NCBI GenBank assembly: GCA_002421825.1
Contig: DISR01000059.1
Span: 1 to 64,000, forward strand
Source of the DNA: Thiobacillus sp. UBA6205
GTDB taxonomy: Bacteria; Pseudomonadota; Gammaproteobacteria; Burkholderiales; Thiobacillaceae
DNA: 64,000 bases
Direction: 5' to 3'
The notes beneath the pieces were generated by a model that saw only the letters and a program-made list of their open reading frames with translations, was not told the origin of the DNA and made no database searches. Position numbers and translations under genes: made by a program. This document shows positions 56,370 to 64,000 of this stretch, one piece after another. How positions within the stretch are numbered: the stretch's first letter is position 1; each line of letters opens with the position of its first letter.

Positions 56370-57742
56370 ACGTCAGACAGTTGCTGTGCCCATAGCAGTG
56401 CATCCATGTGCGCAACGTTGATCTCGACAATTTCGCGGCCGATCTGTTTGGCCAGGGCAGCCATACTGGCCTGTTCGTCATTTTCGCAAGCGACGGCCAC
56501 CGCCAGATAGGGCGCATAGGGACCGCGCTGGTGGAGTATCGCCTCGGAAATATCCTCAGGCAGGCTCACCTGCTTGAGAAGCTGCTCCATGGGCATGTTC
56601 ATCACCACATCCAGCAGCGAGAACAGGCCTGCAACAAATATTTCATCGCGTGCCTTGGCCGACAGCGCCCGGCCGGCGAGCCGCTCCGCCATCCGGCCCC
56701 GCGCCAGGGCATTTTCCAGCACCGCCTGATCAAGACTCTGGGCCTGGCCGCCGGTGAACAATACCAGCGTCAGCCAGCGGTAAAGCTTGTCCTGCCCCAT
56801 CACCATCAGGGCCTGTTCGATGCCGCCGACCTTGTTCATCAAACCCATGCCCGGCGAATTGACATAACGCAGCAACCGCATCGACAGCGCCGGGTCGTGG
56901 CGGAACTGCTCGGCCAGTTCCGGCTGTTCCGCACCGGTCCGCACACGATTCATCAGATCCAGAACCTTGGCCCGCGACGGACCAACCGTGGGGGTGTCCA
57001 GCTTTTCACGGCGGGTAATGAATGGCCCCATGAACAAGGCAAACTGCAACTTGTGGCACATGTGGAAGGCTTCCAGCGTCTGCACCCCCATCGCCACAAA
57101 ATGCTTGCCTGGCGCAACCTTCGATACCACTGCCATTTGCGCGGTAATGGCCGGAATGTCCTCGCCGCTGACATCCATCAGGACATGGCTGGCCAGTTGC
57201 AGCAGGTTGTGGCGATCAGGATGCACGACATCGTCGGCCTCCACGGCAAATTGAAAGCCCTGTGTCTTGAGCGCTTCGAGTCGTGCAAGCAGCGCTTCGC
57301 CAATATGCGTATGGGCATCGAGCTTCAGCACCCAGACCGTCCCGGCAGCGGGCCAGTCGTCAATTCTGGATTCAAGCAGGGTGGCTGTGGAAATCGGCAC
57401 AAAGGCAAGACGCTGGCCCAGCAGGCGCGTGATATCCATGCGCTGCAAATTATCCAGCAGGGTTTCATCATAAAGGCGCTGCACGTCGGGCAGCGCCGCA
57501 TCGTCTGCGGATTCTGGCGTGCGCCGCAGCATGAAGGTATAGCCCGCGACACGCTGCTCACGCCCCAGCATGGCTTCCCTGCGCATCACCGACGGCGCTT
57601 TGCCGGCCTCGGCTTGTGGCTCCGCCGTGGCGGGCGCCTTGTCGGCTTCGGCCAGAACGGCCTTGTTCACCTGCGGCGCCACTTTATCCGGCTTGCCTGA
57701 CAACATTCCTACGAGACGATTCAGCACACTGCGTTCCTCCAT
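56366..57742 (-). CDS. HDOD-domain protein with degenerate EAL-like N-terminal half
   Basis: The 458-residue protein has a low-complexity start (to about residue 60), then an EAL-like region beginning VAGYTFMLRRTPES. That region does not show the canonical EAL catalytic motif (LLESRID stands where it would be expected), as in YuxH-type proteins. A C-terminal HDOD domain follows (about 260-430: PELAEQFRHDPALSMRLLRYVNSPG). Such proteins act in regulation rather than c-di-GMP breakdown. It overlaps the GIY-YIG gene and lies downstream of the DUF3365 paralog 2 gene. Confidence 0.88.
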   Translation of the reverse strand: MEERSVLNRLVGMLSGKPDKVAPQVNKAVLAEADKAPATAEPQAEAGKAPSVMRREAMLGREQRVAGYTFMLRRTPESADDAALPDVQRLYDETLLDNLQRMDITRLLGQRLAFVPISTATLLESRIDDWPAAGTVWVLKLDAHTHIGEALLARLEALKTQGFQFAVEADDVVHPDRHNLLQLASHVLMDVSGEDIPAITAQMAVVSKVAPGKHFVAMGVQTLEAFHMCHKLQFALFMGPFITRREKLDTPTVGPSRAKVLDLMNRVRTGAEQPELAEQFRHDPALSMRLLRYVNSPGMGLMNKVGGIEQALMVMGQDKLYRWLTLVLFTGGQAQSLDQAVLENALARGRMAERLAGRALSAKARDEIFVAGLFSLLDVVMNMPMEQLLKQVSLPEDISEAILHQRGPYAPYLAVAVACENDEQASMAALAKQIGREIVEINVAHMDALLWAQQLSDV

Positions 57743-57824
57743 GACAGACCGGGATATCAGAATAGAAAACGGCAGCTTCGCGCAGGACTGTAGCCCGCGC
57801 GAAGAAATATTTGTCAGGTGGAGT

Positions 57825-58406
57825 TTATAGCGCGCGTTTTACCGAAACGATGCCACGCACCATGCCCAGGCTGTAGCCTGTAGCCTTGTCCAGCGGATAT
57901 TCTGCGGCAAGGCGTGCTTTGACGCCGTCCGGGATGGCTGCAGGGTCGCCATGGCAGGTCAGACATACCTGTGCCACCGGTAAGGCCTTGGCGTAACGGA
58001 ACTGCTTGCCTGTCGGCGTGCTGACGATCTGCCAGGTATCGAGTGTCTCCGGCTTTTCGCCGGCTGCCATGCGCTTCTCCAGGCCGGCCTGGGCCCCGGC
58101 TTCCCATGCATCGGGCACGCCCGCCGGGTTGCGGTTCCTGGGGCTGACACGCTTGACGTCAAAACCGGACTGCTTCGACACGTCAGCAGCGACCTGCGGT
58201 GCACGCTCCTTGCATACGCTGATGGCGGCTTCCGGACCTTTTTCATTTAGCGCCGCTTTCAGTTCGCCGCCGAGTTTCTGGATCAAGGCCCCGCTGGCCT
58301 TGCGCGCATCGGCTGCCATGGCGGCCTGTTCCTCGGCACTGGGACCACTGGCACATCCCGCCAGCAGAGAGGGAATCGCAAGGGCAATCAAAGCAGACAC
58401 TTTCAT
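57825..58406 (-). CDS. DUF3365 heme lipoprotein (paralog 2)
   Basis: The 193-residue protein has lipobox LLAGC and one CLTCHG heme motif near residue 147. It is closely similar to paralog 1 at 51852 through almost its full length, including the GYSLGMVRGIVSVKRAL end. Both genes are on the minus strand, about 5.4 kb apart. A GGAGATTTCCCC lies before the ATG. Confidence 0.88.
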   Translation of the reverse strand: MKVSALIALAIPSLLAGCASGPSAEEQAAMAADARKASGALIQKLGGELKAALNEKGPEAAISVCKERAPQVAADVSKQSGFDVKRVSPRNRNPAGVPDAWEAGAQAGLEKRMAAGEKPETLDTWQIVSTPTGKQFRYAKALPVAQVCLTCHGDPAAIPDGVKARLAAEYPLDKATGYSLGMVRGIVSVKRAL

Positions 58407-58528
58407 GGGGAAATCTCCAAAGTAAGAAGAATCGAAGAATAAGGCACATCGGTTCAGGATATGCGCCGTTACTATCCTAGTACGAAGCAGGATGAATTTT
58501 CTATAGTGCAGCCACGGGACCCAAAAAA

Positions 58529-59146
58529 TTGAGCAAACTTGTCTATCAATATTTTTTTCGCGGCCTGATCACCGCCCTGCCGCTGGGGCTGACGGTCTAC
58601 TTGTTCTATATCTTCCTGAGCTGGAGTGAAACACTGACGATGCAGCTGATCCGCCCATTCATCGGCGAGTTTTATGTGCCGGGCATGGGTTTGCTGCTGG
58701 GGATAGCCGGTATTCTCTTGCTCGGGTTTCTGGTATCGCAACGCGCCGCTGGCAAGCTGCTGTCATGGGTGGAACTGCCTTTTACCAATCTGCCCGTGGT
58801 CAAGAGCATTTACTCCTCGCTCAAGGACTTCGCCGATTATTTTTCACCGCGCAGCAACCAGGCTGCCCAGACCGTTGTCGCGCTCAAGTTGCCGGGCTAT
58901 CCGCTTGAAGTCGTGGGGCTGGTGACGCGTCAACGTGTCGACGATCTGCCCGCCGGCTTCCTGCGGGGTGATCGGGTGGCGGTCTATTTGCCGCTGGGCT
59001 ACATGATCGGCGGCTACACGGTGTTTGTGCCGCGCGACTGGACACAGCCTATCGACATGTCCGTGGAGGAAGCCATGCGCTCATCGCTTTTTGCCTGGAT
59101 GAGAACAGAAGAAACCGACTCTGCGGCTGGCCCCAGGCGGCCCTAG
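58529..59146 (+). CDS. DUF502 family inner-membrane protein
   Basis: The 205-residue protein has two N-terminal TM helices (about residues 9-29 and 52-70) and a cytoplasmic or periplasmic beta-rich domain. The family block TNLPVVKSIYSSLKDFADYFSP and GYMIGGYTVFVPRDW are clear. Function is not established. The start is a TTG at 58529 with no obvious ribosome-binding site; no better in-frame start is seen. It is divergent from DUF3365 paralog 2. Confidence 0.87.
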   Translation: MSKLVYQYFFRGLITALPLGLTVYLFYIFLSWSETLTMQLIRPFIGEFYVPGMGLLLGIAGILLLGFLVSQRAAGKLLSWVELPFTNLPVVKSIYSSLKDFADYFSPRSNQAAQTVVALKLPGYPLEVVGLVTRQRVDDLPAGFLRGDRVAVYLPLGYMIGGYTVFVPRDWTQPIDMSVEEAMRSSLFAWMRTEETDSAAGPRRP

Positions 59147-59173
59147 TTCAACGCTGAAAGGAGCGTCCACTGC

Positions 59174-60136
59174 ATGCAAATCGAATGTTATGCCCAACGC
59201 CTGCTCAACCCGTTCCGCGGCGTGGTGCATGTTGTTCGTTACCAGTCGGCCGAGGCGGTCTCGACGGACGGCGTCGAATGGGATCTCTACGTCGCCAACG
59301 ATGCACTGCTGGATGACCTGGGCCACGCCGGACGGCGTGCCCAGATTTCAGATATCCGCTACGGCCACTGGTCTGCTGAAAAAGGCCTGAAACGCGGGCC
59401 ATTATTCCCTTCGGACGATTTCAAGCGGCTCGAAAACATGGGGGCAGTGGCATACGAGCACCTGCTCAAGGTGCATCGTGAGGTGCCGTTTGTTTTCCGA
59501 GACCAGTTCGAACTCTGGCTGCTGGATCAGGACAACCAGCCACTGGCCCTGCTGCATAGCGTGCGCACCGACAGTGAAACCGATACCAAGCCACCGCTCG
59601 ACTGGCGCGCCGGCATCGCCGCGCAGGAACATTTCCGGAGCACGGCCATCACCGATCTGGCCGAGCCCGCCGGAACCTATCTGACCCGCTATGTGAACAG
59701 CCTGTCGAGTGGCGTGGCACAGTGGTTCCGCCGCTCCGACGATGGGACCGGCCTGGGTCTGCATACACTCAAGGGAGGCGATGCCTTGCGTGGCCGTGTT
59801 CTGGAGGCCGATGTCTTCCCGCCGCTATTCATCACCACGACCGGCATGAACGCGGCGCATACCCGTTTGGTGCACGATTATCACGCCTGGCAGGCACCCT
59901 GGATGCTGTTGCTGCCTCACCTCGACCCCACCACCCGCGGCGCACTTGAGATCGCCGCCTGCCAGCAGGCCGAGATGGTCGAAAAGCACTGTCGGCTCTA
60001 TCCCGCGATGATAGATCGCGCCGCCCTGCAGGCTGCGCGCGTCGAAGCGGCATTCATCCGGAACCAGCCTGCGCCGCCCAGGCCGGCCGAAGCAACCTCG
60101 ACCGAGTACATCGAACTCAACGTCAGCGAGGAATGA
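59174..60136 (+). CDS. Conserved hypothetical protein, 320 residues
   Basis: I do not recognise this family. The protein has no signal peptide, no TM helix and only two Cys well inside. It is rich in Trp and aromatic residues and has an acidic end. A Pro-rich tail precedes the terminus (PAPPRPAEATSTEY). GAAAGGAG lies about ten nt before the ATG. It follows the DUF502 gene by 27 nt and is probably co-transcribed with it. Confidence 0.7.
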   Translation: MQIECYAQRLLNPFRGVVHVVRYQSAEAVSTDGVEWDLYVANDALLDDLGHAGRRAQISDIRYGHWSAEKGLKRGPLFPSDDFKRLENMGAVAYEHLLKVHREVPFVFRDQFELWLLDQDNQPLALLHSVRTDSETDTKPPLDWRAGIAAQEHFRSTAITDLAEPAGTYLTRYVNSLSSGVAQWFRRSDDGTGLGLHTLKGGDALRGRVLEADVFPPLFITTTGMNAAHTRLVHDYHAWQAPWMLLLPHLDPTTRGALEIAACQQAEMVEKHCRLYPAMIDRAALQAARVEAAFIRNQPAPPRPAEATSTEYIELNVSEE

Positions 60137-60207
60137 TCAGGGTGTGGCCTTGAGTATCATGGCGCTGCATCAGCGACACGCCACATATGCAAATTCTCGT
60201 ACGGGGT

Positions 60208-60669
60208 TTATTGCGTCGGGTCGATCGCCTGTTTCATTTTCTGGCTGTCGATGTGGTTTTCGAGATCGGCCAGGCCACGGGCCACGCCCGGGTCGGCAAA
60301 CAGTTCACGGGCGGCAACCTGCCCCAGCATCTGAAAACCGGTTTGCAGCGCGGTCGCGCCTTCGTATTTCACCGCCTGCCGGGTTTGCGTGCGGCATGAT
60401 TCGGTCAACAGGCGTTCAAACAACTGCGCGGTGTCGCGGCTCGACTGGGTGCGTTCCGCCTCGGTGATCGATGCTATCGATTTGACTGCCGGATGCAGCG
60501 CCGCCATGGCAAACATCCATTTGACGAGTGCGTTCTTGTCGGTTGTCGTCGTTGACTCGACCAGGCATTTGGCCAGGTCATCCGAATACGGGCCCGCATA
60601 CGCAGGCGCAATACCCAGCCCACTCATCGATACCGCCATCGCAGCGGCTACCGCATGACGTCGAATCAT
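60208..60669 (-). CDS. Exported helical protein, unknown function
   Basis: The 153-residue protein has a signal peptide likely cut after AYAG (about residue 25). A mostly helical mature domain with two Cys follows (KCLVESTT and ESCRTQT), which could form a disulfide. The ATG at 60669 has AGGAGG upstream at a longer than usual distance. A longer frame exists, but it reaches into gcvR. I do not recognise the family. It lies 26 nt after the gcvR stop on the same strand. Confidence 0.72.
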   Translation of the reverse strand: MIRRHAVAAAMAVSMSGLGIAPAYAGPYSDDLAKCLVESTTTTDKNALVKWMFAMAALHPAVKSIASITEAERTQSSRDTAQLFERLLTESCRTQTRQAVKYEGATALQTGFQMLGQVAARELFADPGVARGLADLENHIDSQKMKQAIDPTQ

Positions 60670-60695
60670 TGCCTGTCCTCCTGGAATAGCCACAT

Positions 60696-61235
60696 TCACA
60701 TCCGGATCGGCTCGAACGTCGCGTCCAGATTCTGGTCGTCGCAATAATCGAGAAAATCGCCGCGCAGGGTGGCGATGTGCGCATCGGCCGGAATGCCCAG
60801 CGTCATGTGGACCGCAAACATCGGTGCGCCGGTGTGCGGGGCCGGATAGGTTTCTGTATCGAGCGCCTCGATATTGATATGCAGGCGCGCGAAGAAATTG
60901 GCGAGACTGTTGACGATGCCGGGCTGGTCGAGCGCGGCCACCTCGACGGCATACGGCATCAACGGCTTGTCGGCCTGGGTCGGGCGGGTGCGCTGCTGGA
61001 TGATCGACAGGCCCAGTTCTTCACCGATGGCGGGCAGGCGGGCTTCCATCTTGGCCAGGGCGTCCCAGCTGCCGGATACCCGCATCAACAGCGCAAAACG
61101 GCCGCCCAGCGCCGCCATCCGCGACTCGCCAATATTGCAGCCGGATTCGCTGATACGGCGGGTCAGGCCCTCCACCAGACCGATTTTGTCATCGCCGCTG
61201 GCGGTGATGACAAGTGACTCAGCATCGTTGGACAT
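60696..61235 (-). CDS. gcvR: ACT-domain protein, GcvR type
   Basis: The 179-residue protein has two ACT domains, the first starting SLVITASGDDKIGLVEGL and the second YAVEVAALDQPGIVNSLANF. GcvR is a glycine-responsive partner of GcvA that represses the glycine cleavage genes. The similarity is clear, but the target has not been tested. Its start overlaps the stop of the AI-2E transporter gene (TAATG). Confidence 0.85.
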   Translation of the reverse strand: MSNDAESLVITASGDDKIGLVEGLTRRISESGCNIGESRMAALGGRFALLMRVSGSWDALAKMEARLPAIGEELGLSIIQQRTRPTQADKPLMPYAVEVAALDQPGIVNSLANFFARLHINIEALDTETYPAPHTGAPMFAVHMTLGIPADAHIATLRGDFLDYCDDQNLDATFEPIRM

Positions 61236-62257
61236 TAAATAAGCTCCCTGTCGGACAATTCTTTTTTGACGTAGGCGTAAAAGATCGGCGCCGCAATCAC
61301 GCCCTGCACGCCGAAAGCCGCTTCCATCGCCACCATGGCGATCAGCAGTTCCCAGGCGCGCGCCTGGATCTGGCCGCCGATGATACGGGCATTCACGAAA
61401 TATTCGAGTTTATGGATGATGACCAGAAACGCCAGCGATGAGGCCGCAATGTACGGGGAATGCGACAGCGATATCACGACAATGACCGTATTGGAGATGA
61501 GATTGCCCAGCACCGGAATCAGGCCGACGATGAAGGTGACGACGATCATGGTTTTGGTGAAGGGCAGCTGCACGCCGAACGCAGGCAGCACGCCCACCAG
61601 GTAAATCCCCGTCAGCATGGCATTCAGCGCGGAGATGCGCACCTGGGCAAATACCACCCGGCGGAAGGCGTCGCCCAGTCGATGAACGCGCGAGGACATG
61701 GCCTGGGCCATCGGTGCCAGGATTTGATGCGGGTTCGCCTGGCGCAGGGCGATGAAGCTGCCGATGATGAGACCGATGATGAAATGCAGCAGGACGCGGC
61801 CGGCGTCGCCACTGAGTTTGCGGATATCCAGCGCATGGGTGCGCAGCCATTCGACCAGTCCGGCGCGGATACCGGTTTTGTCGCCCTGCGGCAGCCATTC
61901 TGCAGCCCAGATCGGTAGCAGCTGGCGGGCGTTTTCGATGATTTCGGCCATTTTTGTCAGCAAGCCTGCCAGACCGCCTTCGGTGCGCAGATACAGAATC
62001 ACGCCGGCGACGAACCCGCCAAGCGCACCGAGCACGATCAGGGTGATCAGCGACACCACCAGCACCTTGGCCCAGTTGTGATCGAGGCGGCCGATCACAA
62101 ACCGCGGCGCCAGCAAATGCACCAGTTGCACCACCAGCAAACCGGACAGCAGCGCAGGCAACAGGTGAAGTGTCAGGGTCAGGAACAGTCCTGCCGCCAT
62201 CATCAACCAGGCGGCGATTTCGTAACGTGAGGCGGGGGTGACCGACTGTGATGTCAT
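61235..62257 (-). CDS. AI-2E family transporter
   Basis: The 340-residue protein belongs to the AI-2E (TqsA/PerM) family of polytopic inner-membrane proteins. It has eight or so predicted TM segments and the conserved region VTFIVGLIPVLGNLISNTVIVVISL near the C-terminus. Substrates differ across the family (autoinducer, ions, others). An in-frame TTG at 62293 would add twelve residues; the ATG at 62257 was chosen. The gcvR overlap suggests co-expression. Confidence 0.88.
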   Translation of the reverse strand: MTSQSVTPASRYEIAAWLMMAAGLFLTLTLHLLPALLSGLLVVQLVHLLAPRFVIGRLDHNWAKVLVVSLITLIVLGALGGFVAGVILYLRTEGGLAGLLTKMAEIIENARQLLPIWAAEWLPQGDKTGIRAGLVEWLRTHALDIRKLSGDAGRVLLHFIIGLIIGSFIALRQANPHQILAPMAQAMSSRVHRLGDAFRRVVFAQVRISALNAMLTGIYLVGVLPAFGVQLPFTKTMIVVTFIVGLIPVLGNLISNTVIVVISLSHSPYIAASSLAFLVIIHKLEYFVNARIIGGQIQARAWELLIAMVAMEAAFGVQGVIAAPIFYAYVKKELSDRELI

Positions 62258-62499
62258 GCCCGCCACAGTGCCAAGAAACCCATCAATCGGCAAGAACTAA
62301 AGCGTGAAAGTTCGGATTGGGTGTGGCGGGAATGTAGGTCAGGTCATTCATGCCACTATTTTAGCCATTACGATCCGTCAATCTGCTGCCAAATAGATAA
62401 TGGGCTATGGATATCAAGTTTCGGCCAGGGCTGACGTTAAGTCAGTTAAGTACGCCTGGGAAAACACATGGTCTCCAATATCCATTAGAGGAGGATGAG

Positions 62500-62931
62500 A
62501 TGTATAAACGGCATGGAAATCCAATGATTCTGTTTGCCGGGCTATTGCTCTATACAGCGGTGGCCTGGGCGGAAAAGCCGTTCGCCCCGGACAGTGTTGC
62601 GGGCACGACGCGAATAACAGCCGAAACAGCGATCGATCTGGCAGGCACTTTGCCCAACCTTGTGATCATCGATAACCGCCATGCCGAGGAATTTGCAAAA
62701 GGCCATATCGAAGGCGCGATCAATCTGCTCGACACCCATATACGACGGGCCGACGTGGCGCGTCTCGCACCCAGGCTGGATACGCCACTGCTGTTCTATT
62801 GCAATGGCGAGCGCTGCCTGCGCAGTTCGCATGCCGCGAAAATGGCCGTAGGCTGGGGTTATACGCGCATTTACTGGTTCCGGGGCGGCTGGCAGGAATG
62901 GCTGGACAAGCAGCTACCGATAACACGCTGA
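62500..62931 (+). CDS. Exported rhodanese-domain protein
   Basis: The 143-residue protein has a signal peptide (MILFAGLLLYTAVAWA) and one rhodanese domain with the HAEEFAKGHIEGAINL block. The active-site loop contains CNGERC, with the first Cys as nucleophile. It should handle sulfane sulfur in the periplasm, in line with the sulfide dehydrogenase genes. GAGGAGG lies six nt before the ATG at 62500; a longer in-frame start lacks it. A signalling protein follows 21 nt downstream. Confidence 0.88.
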   Translation: MYKRHGNPMILFAGLLLYTAVAWAEKPFAPDSVAGTTRITAETAIDLAGTLPNLVIIDNRHAEEFAKGHIEGAINLLDTHIRRADVARLAPRLDTPLLFYCNGERCLRSSHAAKMAVGWGYTRIYWFRGGWQEWLDKQLPITR

Positions 62932-62952
62932 CCTTGTCGACAAGCGTTATCC

Positions 62953-64000
62953 ATGCGCCCAGTTAATCGCATTTCGCTGCGCACCCTGACGATCAGTCTG
63001 GTGGGGCTGTTGGCGCTACTTGCGGTGCTGGCACAGGTATTGGCGGCCCAATACTTCCGTGGGGCCGCATTGGCCGCACAACATGAAAGCCTGACGCAGG
63101 TGGTCGAAGTGGCAAGCGCAGAAGTCCTGCGACAGCTCGACACCCAGCTTCTTTTGCTCAGCACTGAATTTCAGGCGCGCCCCGCGTTCAAAAATGCACT
63201 GAGCCGTTTTCAGCGTGAGGGCGAGCGGGAAGCACTGCAGGCGGCGCTCCAGGATCCGTTCACACATGGCTTCTCTGCCGCGCGTATTACCGATCTTGTC
63301 AAGCTGCGTGTCTTTGATACACGGCTGCAGCTTGTGGCCGAGAGCAAGTCGGCGATCAGCTTTCCGCCGAACCTGCCATCCGCCCTGTTGAAACAGGCCA
63401 GCAAGCGCGAGGGTGCGGATCGCCTCAAGGCGGTGAATGCGTTATGGCCGTGGGAACACCGCGCCTACTACTCGGTATTGCTACCGGTCGGCGGACTCAA
63501 ACTGCTGGGCTATCTGGAGGTGATCGCCGATCCATCCATCAACTTGCGTGCGATCGAAAGAATGACGCACATGCCCCTGACGATGTATAACGACAACGGT
63601 GATTTGCTGGATCACGGCATCGACGAAGCGCGCAGCAGGGAAGGCATGCTGCCGATCGAATACACGTTGCTCGGGGGCGAGGGCGAGAAGGTGTTGCGTC
63701 TCGTCAGCCTCAGCAACGTCAACCAGCTCAACAAGGATTGGCAGCAGACGATCTGGTTCGCCGTTATCGGGGTGGTTGTTCTGATTTCCCTGGCCGCCCT
63801 GCTGGTGCTGGCCATCCTCAACCGCTTCGTCTTCAAGCCAGTCGATGCGATGAAGCAGGAGATGGCGCGCTTTGCAGCAGGCGATCAATCGGTCATCGTC
63901 GGCACGCACATGTTGTTCGAGTTTGCCGTGCTGGCCGATGCGTTCAATGCCATGGCCCGCGAGCTTGCCATCAAAATCGATCAACTGAAGCATCTGTCGC
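62953..64000 (+). CDS. Membrane sensor protein with periplasmic domain and HAMP, 3' end cut by window
   Basis: The first 349 residues are seen. An N-terminal TM helix (about 10-32) is followed by a periplasmic sensor domain of about 230 residues. A second TM helix (about 258-282: TIWFAVIGVVVLISLAALLVLAIL) and a HAMP-like segment (NRFVFKPVDAMKQEMARFAAGD) then enter the cytoplasm. The output domain (GGDEF, EAL or kinase) is beyond the window. It lies 21 nt after the rhodanese gene, suggesting a link to sulfur or redox sensing. Confidence 0.78.
   Translation, partial: MRPVNRISLRTLTISLVGLLALLAVLAQVLAAQYFRGAALAAQHESLTQVVEVASAEVLRQLDTQLLLLSTEFQARPAFKNALSRFQREGEREALQAALQDPFTHGFSAARITDLVKLRVFDTRLQLVAESKSAISFPPNLPSALLKQASKREGADRLKAVNALWPWEHRAYYSVLLPVGGLKLLGYLEVIADPSINLRAIERMTHMPLTMYNDNGDLLDHGIDEARSREGMLPIEYTLLGGEGEKVLRLVSLSNVNQLNKDWQQTIWFAVIGVVVLISLAALLVLAILNRFVFKPVDAMKQEMARFAAGDQSVIVGTHMLFEFAVLADAFNAMARELAIKIDQLKHLS

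Overview
The window is a high-GC stretch of chromosome from a betaproteobacterium. This is inferred from the gene orders bamE-dapB, pyrG-kdsA-eno-ftsB, zipA-ligA, aat-ate and a head-to-head ppsA/ppsR pair, and from typical betaproteobacterial forms of HrcA, NadK, RecN, GalU and PurL. A complete flavocytochrome c sulfide dehydrogenase pair (12.0-13.6 kb), a CcoI-type copper ATPase, c-type heme lipoproteins and a periplasmic rhodanese point to a respiratory bacterium with sulfur chemistry, perhaps near the sulfur-oxidising Nitrosomonadales. The species is not determined. No rRNA, tRNA, CRISPR array or prophage was recognised. Almost all of the window is coding.

Layout: 0-3.2 kb holds glutaredoxin, dapB, a bamE with an extra C-terminal domain, and fur, with a 271-bp inverted-repeat element between bamE and fur. 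3.2-5.5 kb is a lone, very GC-rich molybdopterin oxidoreductase. 5.5-10.5 kb holds recN-nadK and divergent hrcA-hemH. An intact IS4-family insertion follows (10.57-11.89 kb), then the sulfide dehydrogenase genes. 13.6-19.1 kb is an accessory block of small exported proteins and a likely extracytoplasmic flavin electron-transfer operon: PepSY protein, DUF2271 protein with an FMN-attachment motif, PepSY/flavodoxin/reductase membrane protein, and ApbE. 19.5-23.6 kb is an N-degron and thymidylate operon (aat, ate, a zinc-protease-like lipoprotein, thyA, folA). A second copy of the inverted-repeat element precedes ccoI, which is followed by a decayed ccoS. 26.8-36.5 kb holds a CLC transporter, ppc and purL.

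36.6-46.1 kb holds nnrD, galU, ligA, zipA, ftsB, eno, kdsA and pyrG. Several of these genes are separated by related purine/pyrimidine stem-loops, and a perfect 145-bp tandem duplication sits at the galU 3' end. 46.1-46.9 kb is a gene-free repeat cluster. ppsA and ppsR then diverge, followed by an rRNA methyltransferase-like gene, an orphan senB-like glycosyltransferase, two paralogous DUF3365 heme lipoproteins flanking rnhB, a class II ribonucleotide reductase, a patatin and an HDOD protein. The right end holds a DUF502 membrane protein, gcvR, an AI-2E family transporter, the rhodanese and a HAMP-containing sensor cut by the window edge.

The most distinctive material is: (1) the putative flavinylated electron-transfer operon; (2) the pair of related inverted-repeat elements; (3) the galU tail duplication and the stem-loop family it copies; and (4) the BamE fusion and the ccoS remnant.
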